A DNA stretch of 49,121 nucleotides from Burkholderia territorii (GCF_902833055.1 NZ_CADFEJ010000030.1:1-49121), one strand, 5' to 3'; numbered from the stretch's first letter, positions 8,983-18,156 are shown. The notes: generated from the letters alone by a model not told the origin. Numbers and translations: made by a program.

Positions 8983-9073
8983 GCACGGCATACGCAACGG
9001 CATCGCGCACGGCGCATGCATGGCGCGCGCCACGCGGATCACGATAAACGCCCCCCTTTTCACGGAGCCGAAC

Positions 9074-10381
9074 ATGGCCGACCTTCGCTGCACCATCGCA
9101 GGCATCACCTCGCCGAATCCGTTCTGGCTCGCCTCCGCGCCGCCGACCGACAAGGCGTACAACGTCAATCGCGCGTTCGAGGCGGGCTGGGGCGGCGTCG
9201 TCTGGAAGACGCTCGGGCTCGATCCGCACGTCGTCAACGTCAGCTCGCGCTACGGCGCGGTGCAGTGGAACGGCCAGCGGATCGCCGGGTTGAACAACAT
9301 CGAGCTGATCACCGACCGCCCGCTCGACGTGAACCTGAAAGAGATCACGCAGGTGAAGCGCGACTGGCCCGACCGCGCGCTGATCGTGTCGCTGATGGTG
9401 CCGTGCAACGAGCGCGACTGGAAATGGATCCTGCCGCTGGTCGAGGATACGGGCGCCGATGCGGTCGAGCTGAACTTCGGTTGCCCGCACGGGATGAGCG
9501 AACGCGGAATGGGCGCGGCCGTCGGGCAGGTGCCGGAATACGTCGAGATGGTCACGCGCTGGGTCAAGGAAGGCACGAAGCTGCCGTGTCTCGTGAAGCT
9601 CACGCCGAACATCAGCGACATCCGGATGGGCTCGCGCGCCGCCTACAAGGGCGGCGCGGACGGCGTGTCGCTGATCAACACGATCAACTCGATCGTCGCG
9701 GTGGATCTCGACCAGATGGCGCCGATGCCGACCGTCGACGGCAAGGGCACGCACGGCGGATACTGCGGGCCGGCAGTCAAGCCGATCGCGCTGAACATGG
9801 TCGCGGAGATTGCGCGTGACCCGGAAACGCCGAACCTGCCGATCTCCGGCATCGGCGGAATTTCGTCGTGGCGCGACGCGGCCGAGTTCATCGTGCTCGG
9901 CGCCGGAAGCGTGCAGGTGTGCACCGCCGCGATGCATTACGGATTCCGGATCGTATCGGATCTCGCCGACGGGCTGTCGAACTGGATGGACGAGAAGGGC
10001 TACGCGACGCTCGACGACGTGCGCGGGCGCGCGGTGCCGAACGTGACCGACTGGAAATACCTGAACCTGAAGTACGACATCAAGGCGCGCATCGACCAGG
10101 ACCGCTGCATCCAGTGCGGGTTGTGCCATATCGCGTGCGAGGACACGGCGCACCAGGCGATCACGGCCGAGAAGGACGGCGTGCGGCACTTCGAGGTGGT
10201 GGATGCGGAGTGCGTCGGGTGCAATCTTTGCATGCATGTGTGTCCGGTCGAGCAATGCATCACGATGGAGCGGGTCGACGCGGGCGACTATGCGAACTGG
10301 ACCACGCATCCGAACAACCCGGCGCGTGCCGACGCCGGCGCGAGCCCGGCGGAACCCGCGAAGCACGCGAAGGCTGCCTGA
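9074..10381 (+). CDS. preA: NAD-dependent dihydropyrimidine dehydrogenase subunit PreA
   Basis: A 435-residue protein with a dihydroorotate-dehydrogenase-like FMN barrel and a C-terminal ferredoxin domain. The loop NFGCPHGMSERGMG carries the catalytic cysteine typical of dihydropyrimidine dehydrogenases. GIGGISSWRDAAEF lies near the FMN phosphate site. Two 4Fe-4S motifs follow, CIQCGLCHIAC and CVGCNLCMHVCP. I chose the ATG at 9074 (CGGAG upstream), which begins at the usual MADLRCTIAGI. It forms the dehydrogenase with PreT and reduces uracil and thymine to the dihydro forms. Confidence 0.95.
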   Translation: MADLRCTIAGITSPNPFWLASAPPTDKAYNVNRAFEAGWGGVVWKTLGLDPHVVNVSSRYGAVQWNGQRIAGLNNIELITDRPLDVNLKEITQVKRDWPDRALIVSLMVPCNERDWKWILPLVEDTGADAVELNFGCPHGMSERGMGAAVGQVPEYVEMVTRWVKEGTKLPCLVKLTPNISDIRMGSRAAYKGGADGVSLINTINSIVAVDLDQMAPMPTVDGKGTHGGYCGPAVKPIALNMVAEIARDPETPNLPISGIGGISSWRDAAEFIVLGAGSVQVCTAAMHYGFRIVSDLADGLSNWMDEKGYATLDDVRGRAVPNVTDWKYLNLKYDIKARIDQDRCIQCGLCHIACEDTAHQAITAEKDGVRHFEVVDAECVGCNLCMHVCPVEQCITMERVDAGDYANWTTHPNNPARADAGASPAEPAKHAKAA

Positions 10382-10431
10382 CCGACGGCCGGCGGCGCGG
10401 GATCGCTCGCGCTGCTGCTTGTGTCCTGTCC

Positions 10432-10455
10432 TGCCGGCATCTCGCGATGCCGGCA
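10432..10455 (+). other. Perfect intercistronic hairpin between preA and the NCS1 permease
   Basis: TGCCGGCATC and GATGCCGGCA pair perfectly over 10 bp around a TCGC tetraloop, 26 bases before the permease start. With no T run it is more likely an mRNA-stability or processing element than a terminator. Confidence 0.55.
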
Positions 10456-10480
10456 CTGACGTTTACGTGGAGCGCGTCCG

Positions 10481-11989
10481 ATGAAACCAGCAGCGATTCC
10501 CGCCGATCCCGACAGCGCCGCGGCGCCGGGCGGCAGCCTGTACAACGACGACCTCGCCCCGACGACGATGGCGCAGCGCACATGGCGCTGGTATCACTTC
10601 GCGGCGCTGTGGGTCGGGATGGTGATGAACATCGCGTCGTACATGCTCGCGGCCGGGTTGATCCAGGAAGGCATGTCGCCCTGGCAGGCGGTGCTGACGG
10701 TGTTGCTCGGCAACCTGATCGTGCTCGTGCCGATGCTGCTGATCGGTCATGCGGGCGCGAAGCATGGAATTCCGTATGCAGTGCTCGTGCGCGCGTCGTT
10801 CGGCACACAGGGCGCGAAGCTGCCCGCGATGCTGCGCGCGATCGTCGCGTGCGGCTGGTACGGCATCCAGAGCTGGCTCGGCGGCAGCGCGATCTACACG
10901 TTGCTGAACATCCTGACCGGTAACGCGCTGCACGGCGCCGCGCTGCCGCTCATCGGCATTTCGTTCGGGCAGCTCGCGTGCTTCCTCGTGTTCTGGGCGC
11001 TGCAGCTGTACTTCATCTGGCATGGCACCGATTCGATCCGCTGGCTCGAGAGCTGGTCCGCGCCGATCAAGGTCGTGATGTGCATCGCGCTCGTGTGGTG
11101 GGCGACGTCGCAGGCGGGCGGCTTCGGCACGATGCTGTCGGCGCCGTCGCAGTTCGTTGCGGGCGGCAAGAAGGCCGGGCTCTTCTGGGCGACGTTCTGG
11201 CCGGGCCTGACCGCGATGGTCGGCTTCTGGGCAACGCTCGCGCTGAACATTCCCGACTTCACGCGCTTCGCGCATTCGCAGCGCGACCAGGTGATCGGGC
11301 AATCGATCGGGCTGCCGCTGCCGATGGCACTGCTGTCGGTGGTGTCGGTCGTGGTGACGTCGGCCACCGTCGTGATCTACGGCAACGCGATCTGGGATCC
11401 GATCGATCTGACGAGCCGGATGACCGGCATCGGCGTCGGCATCGCGCTCGTGATTCTCACGCTCGACACGATGTGCTGCAATCTTGCGGCGAACCTGGTC
11501 GGTCCTGCTTACGATTTCTCGAGCCTGTGGCCGAAGGCAATCTCGTACCGCACGGGCGGGCTGATCACCGCGACGCTCGCGATCGTGATGATGCCGTGGA
11601 AGATCCTTGCGACGACGGACGGCTACATCTTCACCTGGCTCGTCGGCTACTCGGCGCTGCTCGGGCCGGTCGCGGGCATCCTGATGGTCGACTACTTCCT
11701 GATTCGCGGCACGCGGCTCGACACGCGCGCGTTGTTCGACGAGCGCGGCGACTTCAGCTACGCACGCGGCTGGAACCCGGCCGCGCTGGCCGCGCTCGCG
11801 ATCGGCGTGCTGCCGAACCTGCCCGGCTTCCTGCATACCGCGTTTCCGGCGTCGTTCCCGAACGTGCCGGCGTTCTTCAATACGCTCTACACGTATGCGT
11901 GGTTCGTCGGGCTCGTGCTGGCGTCCGGCGTGTACGGTACCTGGATGAAGTGGCGCGCCGGACAGCGCGCGCAGATCGCGAGCGCGTGA
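10481..11989 (+). CDS. NCS1 family nucleobase (uracil/thymine or hydantoin) permease
   Basis: A 502-residue, highly hydrophobic protein of the nucleobase:cation symporter-1 family with about twelve membrane segments. Recognisable parts are the N-terminal LYNDDLAPTTMAQRTWRWYH, the helix around WVGMVMNIASYMLAAGLI, the GNLIVLVPMLLIGHAGAKHG segment (read in pieces), and NIPDFTRFA in the middle. These match Mhp1/uracil permease-type NCS1 proteins. Its place between preA and dihydropyrimidinase makes uracil, thymine or a dihydropyrimidine the likely cargo. A TGGAG motif lies before the ATG. Confidence 0.92.
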   Translation: MKPAAIPADPDSAAAPGGSLYNDDLAPTTMAQRTWRWYHFAALWVGMVMNIASYMLAAGLIQEGMSPWQAVLTVLLGNLIVLVPMLLIGHAGAKHGIPYAVLVRASFGTQGAKLPAMLRAIVACGWYGIQSWLGGSAIYTLLNILTGNALHGAALPLIGISFGQLACFLVFWALQLYFIWHGTDSIRWLESWSAPIKVVMCIALVWWATSQAGGFGTMLSAPSQFVAGGKKAGLFWATFWPGLTAMVGFWATLALNIPDFTRFAHSQRDQVIGQSIGLPLPMALLSVVSVVVTSATVVIYGNAIWDPIDLTSRMTGIGVGIALVILTLDTMCCNLAANLVGPAYDFSSLWPKAISYRTGGLITATLAIVMMPWKILATTDGYIFTWLVGYSALLGPVAGILMVDYFLIRGTRLDTRALFDERGDFSYARGWNPAALAALAIGVLPNLPGFLHTAFPASFPNVPAFFNTLYTYAWFVGLVLASGVYGTWMKWRAGQRAQIASA

Positions 11990-12035
11990 TGCGCGAGCGC
12001 ATGCGGCACTCGACAGTCAACGAGGAGGCAAGCAA

Positions 12036-13493
12036 ATGGCAATCCTGATTCGCGGCGGCACCGTGGTCGATGCGGACCGCACCTATCGCGCGGACGTACT
12101 GTGTGCCGACCCGCAGGACGGCGGCACGATCCTGCAGATCGCGGAGACGATCGACGCGCCGGCCGGCGCGACGGTGGTCGACGCGCACGACCAGTACGTG
12201 ATGCCGGGCGGCATCGATCCGCATACGCACATGGAACTGCCGTTCATGGGCACGACGGCGAGCGACGACTTCTATTCGGGCACGGCCGCCGGGCTGTCGG
12301 GCGGCACGACCAGCATCATCGATTTCGTGATTCCCAGCCCGAAGCAGCCGCTGATGGACGCATTTCACGAATGGCGCGGCTGGGCAGAGAAGGCCGCGGC
12401 CGACTACGGTTTCCACGTGGCCGTCACGTGGTGGGACGAATCGGTGCACCGCGACATGGGCACGCTCGTGCGCGAGCACGGCGTGTCGAGTTTCAAGCAC
12501 TTCATGGCGTACAAGAACGCGATCATGGCCGACGACGAGGTGCTCGTGAACAGCTTCTCGCGTTCGCTCGAACTCGGCGCGCTGCCCACGGTGCACGCGG
12601 AGAACGGCGAACTCGTGTTCCGGCTTCAGCAGGCGCTGCTCGCGCGCGGGATGACGGGCCCGGAGGCGCATCCGTTGTCGCGACCGCCCGAGGTGGAGGG
12701 CGAGGCCGCGAACCGCGCCATCCGCATCGCGCAGGTGCTCGGCGTGCCCGTGTATATCGTGCACGTATCCGCGAAGGACGCGGTCGATGCGATCACGCGC
12801 GCGCGCAGCGAAGGGTTGCGCGTATTCGGCGAAGTGCTGCCGGGACACCTGGTGATCGACGAGTCGGTGTATCGCGATCCGGACTGGACGCGCGCGGCCG
12901 CACATGTGATGAGCCCGCCGTTCCGCTCGGCCGAGCATCGCGAGGCGCTGTGGCGCGGGCTGCAGGCGGGGCAGCTGCATACGACGGCGACCGATCACTG
13001 CGTGTTCTGCGCGTCGCAGAAGGCGATGGGCCGCGAGGACTTCACGAAGATTCCGAACGGCTGCGGCGGTGTCGAGGATCGGATGTCGGTGCTGTGGCAT
13101 CACGGCGTGAATCATGGCCGCATCACGCCGAACGAGTTCGTGCGGATCACGTCGACCAACGCCGCGCAGATCTTCAACCTGTATCCGCGCAAGGGGGCCG
13201 TGCAAGTGGGCGCCGATGCCGATCTGGTCGTGTGGGATCCCGCAGCGACGAAGACGATCTCGGTGAAGACCCATCACCAGCAGGTCGACTTCAACGTGTT
13301 CGAAGGGATGACGGTGCAGGGCGTCGCGACGCATACGCTGACGCGCGGTGCGCTTGCCTGGGCCGACGGTGAGCTGCGTGCGGTGCGCGGCGCGGGTCGC
13401 TATCTGAAGCGGCCGCCCGCGGCCGGCTACTACGAAGCCGCGCGCATCGCGAACCGGCTGCGCGAGCCGCATCCGGTCGAACGCGCGGGCTGA
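12036..13493 (+). CDS. hydA: Dihydropyrimidinase (D-hydantoinase)
   Basis: A 485-residue cyclic amidohydrolase opening 5,6-dihydrouracil or dihydrothymine to the N-carbamoyl beta-amino acid. Metal ligands are visible: H63 and H65 in GGIDPHTHMELPF, the carbamylated lysine K160 in FKHFMAYK, then histidines in PTVHAENGE and YIVHVSA, and the aspartate of TATDHCVF. NGCGGVEDRM near the C-terminus is the substrate-binding loop. CGAGGAGG gives a strong ribosome site before the ATG. It closes the preT-preA-permease operon; the amidohydrolase that takes its product is the first gene. Confidence 0.95.
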   Translation: MAILIRGGTVVDADRTYRADVLCADPQDGGTILQIAETIDAPAGATVVDAHDQYVMPGGIDPHTHMELPFMGTTASDDFYSGTAAGLSGGTTSIIDFVIPSPKQPLMDAFHEWRGWAEKAAADYGFHVAVTWWDESVHRDMGTLVREHGVSSFKHFMAYKNAIMADDEVLVNSFSRSLELGALPTVHAENGELVFRLQQALLARGMTGPEAHPLSRPPEVEGEAANRAIRIAQVLGVPVYIVHVSAKDAVDAITRARSEGLRVFGEVLPGHLVIDESVYRDPDWTRAAAHVMSPPFRSAEHREALWRGLQAGQLHTTATDHCVFCASQKAMGREDFTKIPNGCGGVEDRMSVLWHHGVNHGRITPNEFVRITSTNAAQIFNLYPRKGAVQVGADADLVVWDPAATKTISVKTHHQQVDFNVFEGMTVQGVATHTLTRGALAWADGELRAVRGAGRYLKRPPAAGYYEAARIANRLREPHPVERAG

Positions 13494-13818
13494 GCCGCGC
13501 ATTTCGTCGGTTGCGCGGGGCGTGCCCGTTCGGATCGCCCCGCGCGCGTTCATGCATCACCGTCACTGCCTCTTCTCGGCCTCCCGGTCAATTCGCTCAA
13601 TATGTGGGACGGGTCGAGCCTCGTCGCGTCCGTGCAATCTTCATGTACATAGGAGAACTTGGTAAATTCACGGCGCCAGCGAAACCGCATGGCGCTTGCC
13701 ATTTTGTTTGCGTTGTCGTCGTGCATGACGGCGAGTAATATCCACCGACGGCGTGACAAGGGCGAGCCGGGCCGCCCTGCCGAGCAATCCAATAAACATA
13801 GAGAGCAAGGAGTACGAG
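13494..13818 (+). promoter_or_regulatory. Intergenic region between dihydropyrimidinase and the nucleoside transporter
   Basis: No gene is seen here. At 13513-13545, GCGCGGGGCG and CGCCCCGCGC form a perfect 10-bp stem around a 13-base loop, a likely terminator of the upstream operon although it lacks a T run. The remainder, richer in A and T around 13640-13740, probably holds the promoter of the nupC-deoA-cdd operon. I could not identify a convincing -35/-10 pair. Confidence 0.5.
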
Positions 13819-15093
13819 GTGGATATTCTGCGCAGTCTCCTGGGTATGCTGTTCCTGCTGATGGTGGCCTATCTGCTGTCGAACAATCGGCGCGCGGTGA
13901 GCGGCCGAACCCTGATCGCCGCGCTGCTCACACAGTTCGCGATCGGCGCGCTGGTGCTGTTCGTGCCGTCCGGCCGCGCGGCGCTGGCGGCTGCGGCGAA
14001 CGGTGTCAACCGCGTGCTCGACATGGGCAATCACGGCATCGCGTTCGTGTTCGGCGGGCTCGTCGACGCCCGGATGTTCCAGTTGTTCGGCGACGGCGGG
14101 TTCGTGTTCGGCCTGCGCGTGCTGCCGATGATCATCTTCGTCACCGCGCTGATCTCGGTGCTCTACTACATCGGCGTGATGAAGTGGATCGTCGCGATCC
14201 TCGGCGCGGGGCTCGCGAAAGTGCTCGGCGTGAGCCGCATCGAGGCGTGCTCGGCCGTCGCAACGATCTTTCTCGGGCAGAGCGAAATGCCCGCGCTCGT
14301 GAAGCCGTTCGTGCGGCACATGACGGGCGCCGAGATCTTCACGGTGATGGCGAGCGGCATGGCATCGGTCGCGGGCTCGGTGCTGGTCGGCTACGCCGGC
14401 CTCGGCGTGAAGATGGAGTACCTGCTTGCCGCGTCGTTCATGGCAGTGCCGGGCGGGCTGCTGTTCGGCAAGCTGCTGTTTCCGACCGTGGAGCCGAGCC
14501 GCGTCGTGGTCGACGGGCTCGATTTCGACGACAAGCGCGCGGCCAACGTGATCGAGGCGGCGGCGTCCGGCGCGTCGGTGGGGCTGCGGATCGCGATCAA
14601 CGTCGGCGCGATGCTGATCGCGTTCGTCGGACTCATCGCGCTGATGAACCTCATCGTCGGCGGCGTGGCCGCGTTCGCGGGCTTTCCGCAGGTGACGCTG
14701 CTGGGCATCATCGGTCACCTGTTCGCACCGCTTGCGTGGATCATCGGCGTGCCGTGGCACGACGCCGCGCTGGCCGGCAACTTCATCGGCGAGAAATTGA
14801 TCTTCAACGAGTTCGTCGCGTACGGTGACTTGTCGCCGTATCTGAAGGGCGGCGAGCACGTCGCGGCGGCCGGCCTTCAAGTGCTCGACCCGAAGACGCT
14901 CGCGATCGTGTCGTTCGCGCTGTGCGGCTTCGCGAACTTCTCGTCGATCGCCATTCTCGCGGGCGGCTTCAGCGCGGTCGCGCCCGAGCGCCGCTCGGAA
15001 GTCGCGCGGCACGGCTTGCGTGCGCTGACGGCCGCGACCTTGTCGAACCTGATGAGCGCGGCGATCGCCGGCCTGTTCTTTTCGCTGCACTGA
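13819..15093 (+). CDS. nupC: NupC-type concentrative nucleoside transporter
   Basis: About 424 residues, close to E. coli NupC (400). The CNT family pattern is clear: the hydrophobic N-terminal gate, FVFGLRVLPMIIFVTALISV (family core in pieces), the FLGQSEMPALVKP motif, GVPWHDAALAGNFIGEKLI with FNEFVAY, and CGFANFSSIAILAGG near the C-terminus. These motifs include nucleoside- and sodium/proton-contact positions. I start at the GTG at 13819 because AAGGAG lies five bases upstream; a more distant ATG at 13753 adds 22 non-hydrophobic residues unlike the family. It is co-directional with deoA (20-base gap) and cdd. Confidence 0.9.
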   Translation: MDILRSLLGMLFLLMVAYLLSNNRRAVSGRTLIAALLTQFAIGALVLFVPSGRAALAAAANGVNRVLDMGNHGIAFVFGGLVDARMFQLFGDGGFVFGLRVLPMIIFVTALISVLYYIGVMKWIVAILGAGLAKVLGVSRIEACSAVATIFLGQSEMPALVKPFVRHMTGAEIFTVMASGMASVAGSVLVGYAGLGVKMEYLLAASFMAVPGGLLFGKLLFPTVEPSRVVVDGLDFDDKRAANVIEAAASGASVGLRIAINVGAMLIAFVGLIALMNLIVGGVAAFAGFPQVTLLGIIGHLFAPLAWIIGVPWHDAALAGNFIGEKLIFNEFVAYGDLSPYLKGGEHVAAAGLQVLDPKTLAIVSFALCGFANFSSIAILAGGFSAVAPERRSEVARHGLRALTAATLSNLMSAAIAGLFFSLH

Positions 15094-15113
15094 GCGATCG
15101 AGGAGACGCAACG

Positions 15114-16430
15114 ATGTTTCTGCCGCAGGAATTCATTCGCCGCAAGCGCGACCGGCAGCCGCTCGATCGCGACGAGATTGCCGCGTTCGTGCGCGGCGTG
15201 ACCGACGGCAGCGTGACCGAGGGCCAGGTGGCGGCGTTCGCGATGGCCGTGTACTTCAACGACCTGAGCACCGACGAGCGCGTCGCGTTGACGCTCGCGC
15301 AGCGCGATTCCGGCGACGTGCTGGACTGGCGCGCGCTCGATCTCGGCGGACCGGTCATCGACAAGCATTCGACGGGCGGCGTCGGCGATGTCGTGTCGCT
15401 GATGCTCGGGCCGATGGTGGCCGCATGCGGCGGCTATGTGCCGATGATCTCGGGGCGCGGGCTCGGCCATACCGGCGGCACGCTCGACAAGCTCGGTGCG
15501 ATCGCCGGCTACGACGTGACACCGGACCCGGACACGTTTCGCCGCACCGTGCGTGACGTCGGTGTCGCGATCATCGGGCAAACCGCGCGGCTCGCGCCGG
15601 CCGACAAGCGCATCTATGCGATTCGCGATGTGACGGCGACCGTCGAGTCGGTCGCGATGATCACCGCGTCGATCCTGTCGAAGAAGCTCGCGGCGGGGCT
15701 CGACGGGCTCGTGATGGACGTCAAGGTCGGCTCGGGCGCGTTTATGCCGACTGCCGCGAAATCGGCGGAGCTGGCACGCAGCATCGTCGACGTCGGCAAC
15801 GGCGCGGGCATGAAGACGACCGCGATCCTGACCGACATGAACCAGTCGCTCGCGCCGTGCGCGGGCAATGCGCTCGAGGTGGCCTGTGCGATCGACTACC
15901 TGACGGGCAAGTCGCGACCGGCGCGCCTGCACGACGTCACGATGGCGCTGTCGGCGCAGTTGCTCGTGACCGCCGGGCTGGCGCGCGATGTCGCCGACGC
16001 GCGCACGATGTTGCTGCAGGTGCTCGATTCGGGCGCCGCGGCGGAACGCTTCGCGAGAATGGTGGCGGCGCTCGGCGGCCCGGCGGACCTGATCGAAGCG
16101 CCCGCGCGTCATCTTGCGCGGGCGAATGCGATCGTGCCGGTTCCGTCGCCCGCGAGCGGCGTGGTGAAGCGGGTCGATTGCCGCGCGCTCGGGCTCGCGG
16201 TCGTCGCGCTCGGCGGCGGCCGCACGCGCGCCGAGGATGCGATCGACCACCGTGTCGGCCTGACGGCGCTCGCGGAGATCGGCCAGCGTGTCGAAGCCGG
16301 CCAGCCGCTCGGCTACGTACATGCCCGCGACGACGCGGCCGCCGCCCGTGCGGTGGAGGAAGTACGGCAAAGCTACGTGCTGGGCGAGACGGGCGATGCG
16401 CCGCCGACCATCTACGAGCAGATCGGCTGA
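15114..16430 (+). CDS. deoA: Thymidine phosphorylase
   Basis: A 438-residue enzyme (E. coli DeoA is 440) cleaving thymidine or deoxyuridine with phosphate to the base and 2-deoxyribose-1-phosphate. Key motifs are the phosphate-binding KHSTGGVGD, the family signature SGRGLGHTGGTLDKL, and KKLAAGLDGLVMDVKVGSGA. The N-terminus MFLPQEFIRRKRDR also matches DeoA. I chose the ATG at 15114, with GAGGAG before it. Its bases feed the preTA route upstream. The classical deo partners (deoC, deoB, deoD) are not in this window. Confidence 0.96.
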   Translation: MFLPQEFIRRKRDRQPLDRDEIAAFVRGVTDGSVTEGQVAAFAMAVYFNDLSTDERVALTLAQRDSGDVLDWRALDLGGPVIDKHSTGGVGDVVSLMLGPMVAACGGYVPMISGRGLGHTGGTLDKLGAIAGYDVTPDPDTFRRTVRDVGVAIIGQTARLAPADKRIYAIRDVTATVESVAMITASILSKKLAAGLDGLVMDVKVGSGAFMPTAAKSAELARSIVDVGNGAGMKTTAILTDMNQSLAPCAGNALEVACAIDYLTGKSRPARLHDVTMALSAQLLVTAGLARDVADARTMLLQVLDSGAAAERFARMVAALGGPADLIEAPARHLARANAIVPVPSPASGVVKRVDCRALGLAVVALGGGRTRAEDAIDHRVGLTALAEIGQRVEAGQPLGYVHARDDAAAARAVEEVRQSYVLGETGDAPPTIYEQIG

Positions 16431-16556
16431 CAGGCGCCGATGCCGGCGCGGCGGAGCGTGCGGGTATCGACGCCTGCTTCACATGACGGGAGTATCGTGC
16501 GGACCGAGGTGCGTCGCGTCGATGCATCCCGGCCCACCACTGGAGGCACCATCGAG

Positions 16557-16946
16557 ATGGAACGAGACGAGCTGATCGAACAGGCCAGGGCGGCGCGCGA
16601 GCGCGCATATGCGCCGTATTCGCGCTTCAAGGTCGGCGCTGCGCTGGAGGCGCGCGACGGAACGGTTTTTCACGGCTGCAACGTCGAGAACGCGTCGTAC
16701 GGACTGTGCAATTGCGCGGAACGCACGGCGATGTTCGCGGCGATTGCCGCCGGCTATCGTCCGGGCGACTTCGCGCGGCTCGCGGTGATCGGCGACACGG
16801 ACGGCCCGATCGCGCCGTGCGGCGCGTGCCGTCAGGTGATCATCGAGATCGGCATGCCCGACATCGAAGTGATCCTGGCCAACCTGAAAGGGGCCGTCGA
16901 GGTCACGACGGCCCGCGCGTTGCTGCCGGGCGCATTCAGCCTGTAA
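16557..16946 (+). CDS. cdd: Cytidine deaminase, homotetrameric type
   Basis: A 129-residue small cytidine deaminase converting (deoxy)cytidine to (deoxy)uridine. The substrate motif FKVGAAL, the catalytic C53-A-E55 and the PCGAC zinc motif (C88 and C91) are all present, and HGCNVENAS matches the family. I chose the ATG at 16557 with GGAGG about ten bases upstream; a start at 16440 would add 39 unrelated residues. It is third in the nupC-deoA-cdd operon, 126 bases after deoA. It converts cytosine nucleosides to uracil ones for DeoA and the dehydrogenase. Confidence 0.95.
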   Translation: MERDELIEQARAARERAYAPYSRFKVGAALEARDGTVFHGCNVENASYGLCNCAERTAMFAAIAAGYRPGDFARLAVIGDTDGPIAPCGACRQVIIEIGMPDIEVILANLKGAVEVTTARALLPGAFSL

Positions 16947-16976
16947 CGCACTCGCCTCGGCGCGCCGCACGCCGCA

Positions 16977-17015
16977 CGTATCACGCCGCGCGTATCACGC
17001 CGCGCGTATCACGCG
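16977..17015. repeat. Short tandem repeat, unit CGTATCACGCCGCG, about 2.8 copies
   Basis: Copies lie at 16977-16990, 16991-17004 and a partial one at 17005-17015. The repeat fills the gap between the convergent cdd and Rieske genes and supplies the stop codon of the Rieske gene (17009-17011), so copy number changes could alter its C-terminus. Confidence 0.8.
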
Positions 17016-18124
17016 CCGTCGCGCGCGTCGCGGATCGGGATCACCGTTCGCGCGCCGCACTGGCGCAGCAGGTCGCGCAGTTCGTTGATGACCGGAAACA
17101 CCTCGTGGTTCCAGTCGGCGCCCTGCCGGTCGTGCGCTTCCTGCTCGCGCTCGACGATCCAGCGATCCTCGCGGAAGATCCGCTCGGTGAACCAGACGAG
17201 CAGCGGCCACGCGAGATCGAGCGCGAACGGAATGCGCGGCTTGTGGATCGACAGCAGCCCGAACGTGCGGTTGGTGCGTTGTTGCTCGTCGAGCGGCACA
17301 TAGACGATCCACAGATCCATCACCAGCGTGCCTTCGCTCGAACGGATCTGCAGCGTCTGGTACGGGTAGCCGGTGCGCACCGTCATCACGCTCTTGTTGG
17401 CCTGGTCGCCGGGCTTCTTGCTCGAGCCGAACACGAGCGCCTCGCCGACCGGCTGCTTGCCTTCCATGCGCGCGAACGTGTAATCGACCTCGACCCAGTC
17501 GTCGCCGCGCCGCCGGCCGATCGAGCGTGCCCGCATCTGCCCCATCTGCTTGCGATGCAGGAACTGATGGTTCATGTCCATCAGGTTCTCGTGCATGAAC
17601 GAGTAGTGGCACTTGACCTCGCGGCCGAAGCGGCGCGTCTTGAATGCCGGGTCGTCCGCGGATGCGAGCGCGGGGAACGGGCGTTCGTCGGCGAGCGTCG
17701 CGTCGCCGGGGAACACGAAGATCAGCCCGTGCGCCTCGCGGCACGGATAGGCGCGCACGCCGTTGGGCAAGCGCTCGCGGCCGAGATAGGGCACGTCGAC
17801 GCAGCGGCCGGTGTCGCACGCGTAGGTCCAGCCGTGATAGCAGCAGCGCAGCGTTTCACCGCTGACGACGCCCGCATGCAACGGCACCTGGCGGTGCGCG
17901 CAACGATCTTCGAGTGCATGCACGGCGCCGGATTCGGTGCGCACGAGCACGATCGGATCGCCGGCGAAGCGCACGCCGAGCGTCTTGCCGCGCTTCAGTT
18001 CGCGCGACCAGGCAAGCGGATACCAGTGATCGGGATGGATGGGCACGCGGCGCAGGTCGCGCACGACCGCGCCGGTGGACGGTTCTTCGAAGGTGCCGCT
18101 GTCAGACAAAGGCACTGCGCGCAT
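17009..18124 (-). CDS. Rieske non-heme iron oxygenase, alpha subunit
   Basis: About 371 residues. The N-terminal Rieske 2Fe-2S motif is CAHRQVPLHAG with CCYHGWTYA. The mononuclear iron motif is ENLMDMNHQFLH, where two histidines and an aspartate can be seen. The histidine spacing is H-x3-H, one residue shorter than the common D-x2-H-x4-H. I chose the ATG at 18124 because CAGGAGG lies nine bases upstream; an in-frame start at 18205 adds 27 residues that look non-family. It resembles single-component VanA-like oxygenases. No reductase or ferredoxin gene is adjacent, so electrons must come from elsewhere, and the substrate is unknown. It converges on cdd and is probably not part of the pyrimidine pathway. 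Confidence 0.88.
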   Translation of the reverse strand: MRAVPLSDSGTFEEPSTGAVVRDLRRVPIHPDHWYPLAWSRELKRGKTLGVRFAGDPIVLVRTESGAVHALEDRCAHRQVPLHAGVVSGETLRCCYHGWTYACDTGRCVDVPYLGRERLPNGVRAYPCREAHGLIFVFPGDATLADERPFPALASADDPAFKTRRFGREVKCHYSFMHENLMDMNHQFLHRKQMGQMRARSIGRRRGDDWVEVDYTFARMEGKQPVGEALVFGSSKKPGDQANKSVMTVRTGYPYQTLQIRSSEGTLVMDLWIVYVPLDEQQRTNRTFGLLSIHKPRIPFALDLAWPLLVWFTERIFREDRWIVEREQEAHDRQGADWNHEVFPVINELRDLLRQCGARTVIPIRDARDGA

Positions 18125-18156
18125 GCGTGACGCCTCCTGGCTGGACGGTGGTCCGG

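Noticed and set aside
13659..14828. A 389-codon open frame overlapping nupC
   Set aside because: Its translation is arginine-rich and without motifs, while nupC in the other frame matches its family over its whole length.
16440..16556. An upstream start for cdd
   Set aside because: The extra 39 residues are not family-like, and the ATG at 16557 has a GGAGG site and normal protein length.
16977..17015. CRISPR-like array
   Set aside because: The units are contiguous with no spacers, and no cas gene is present anywhere in the window.
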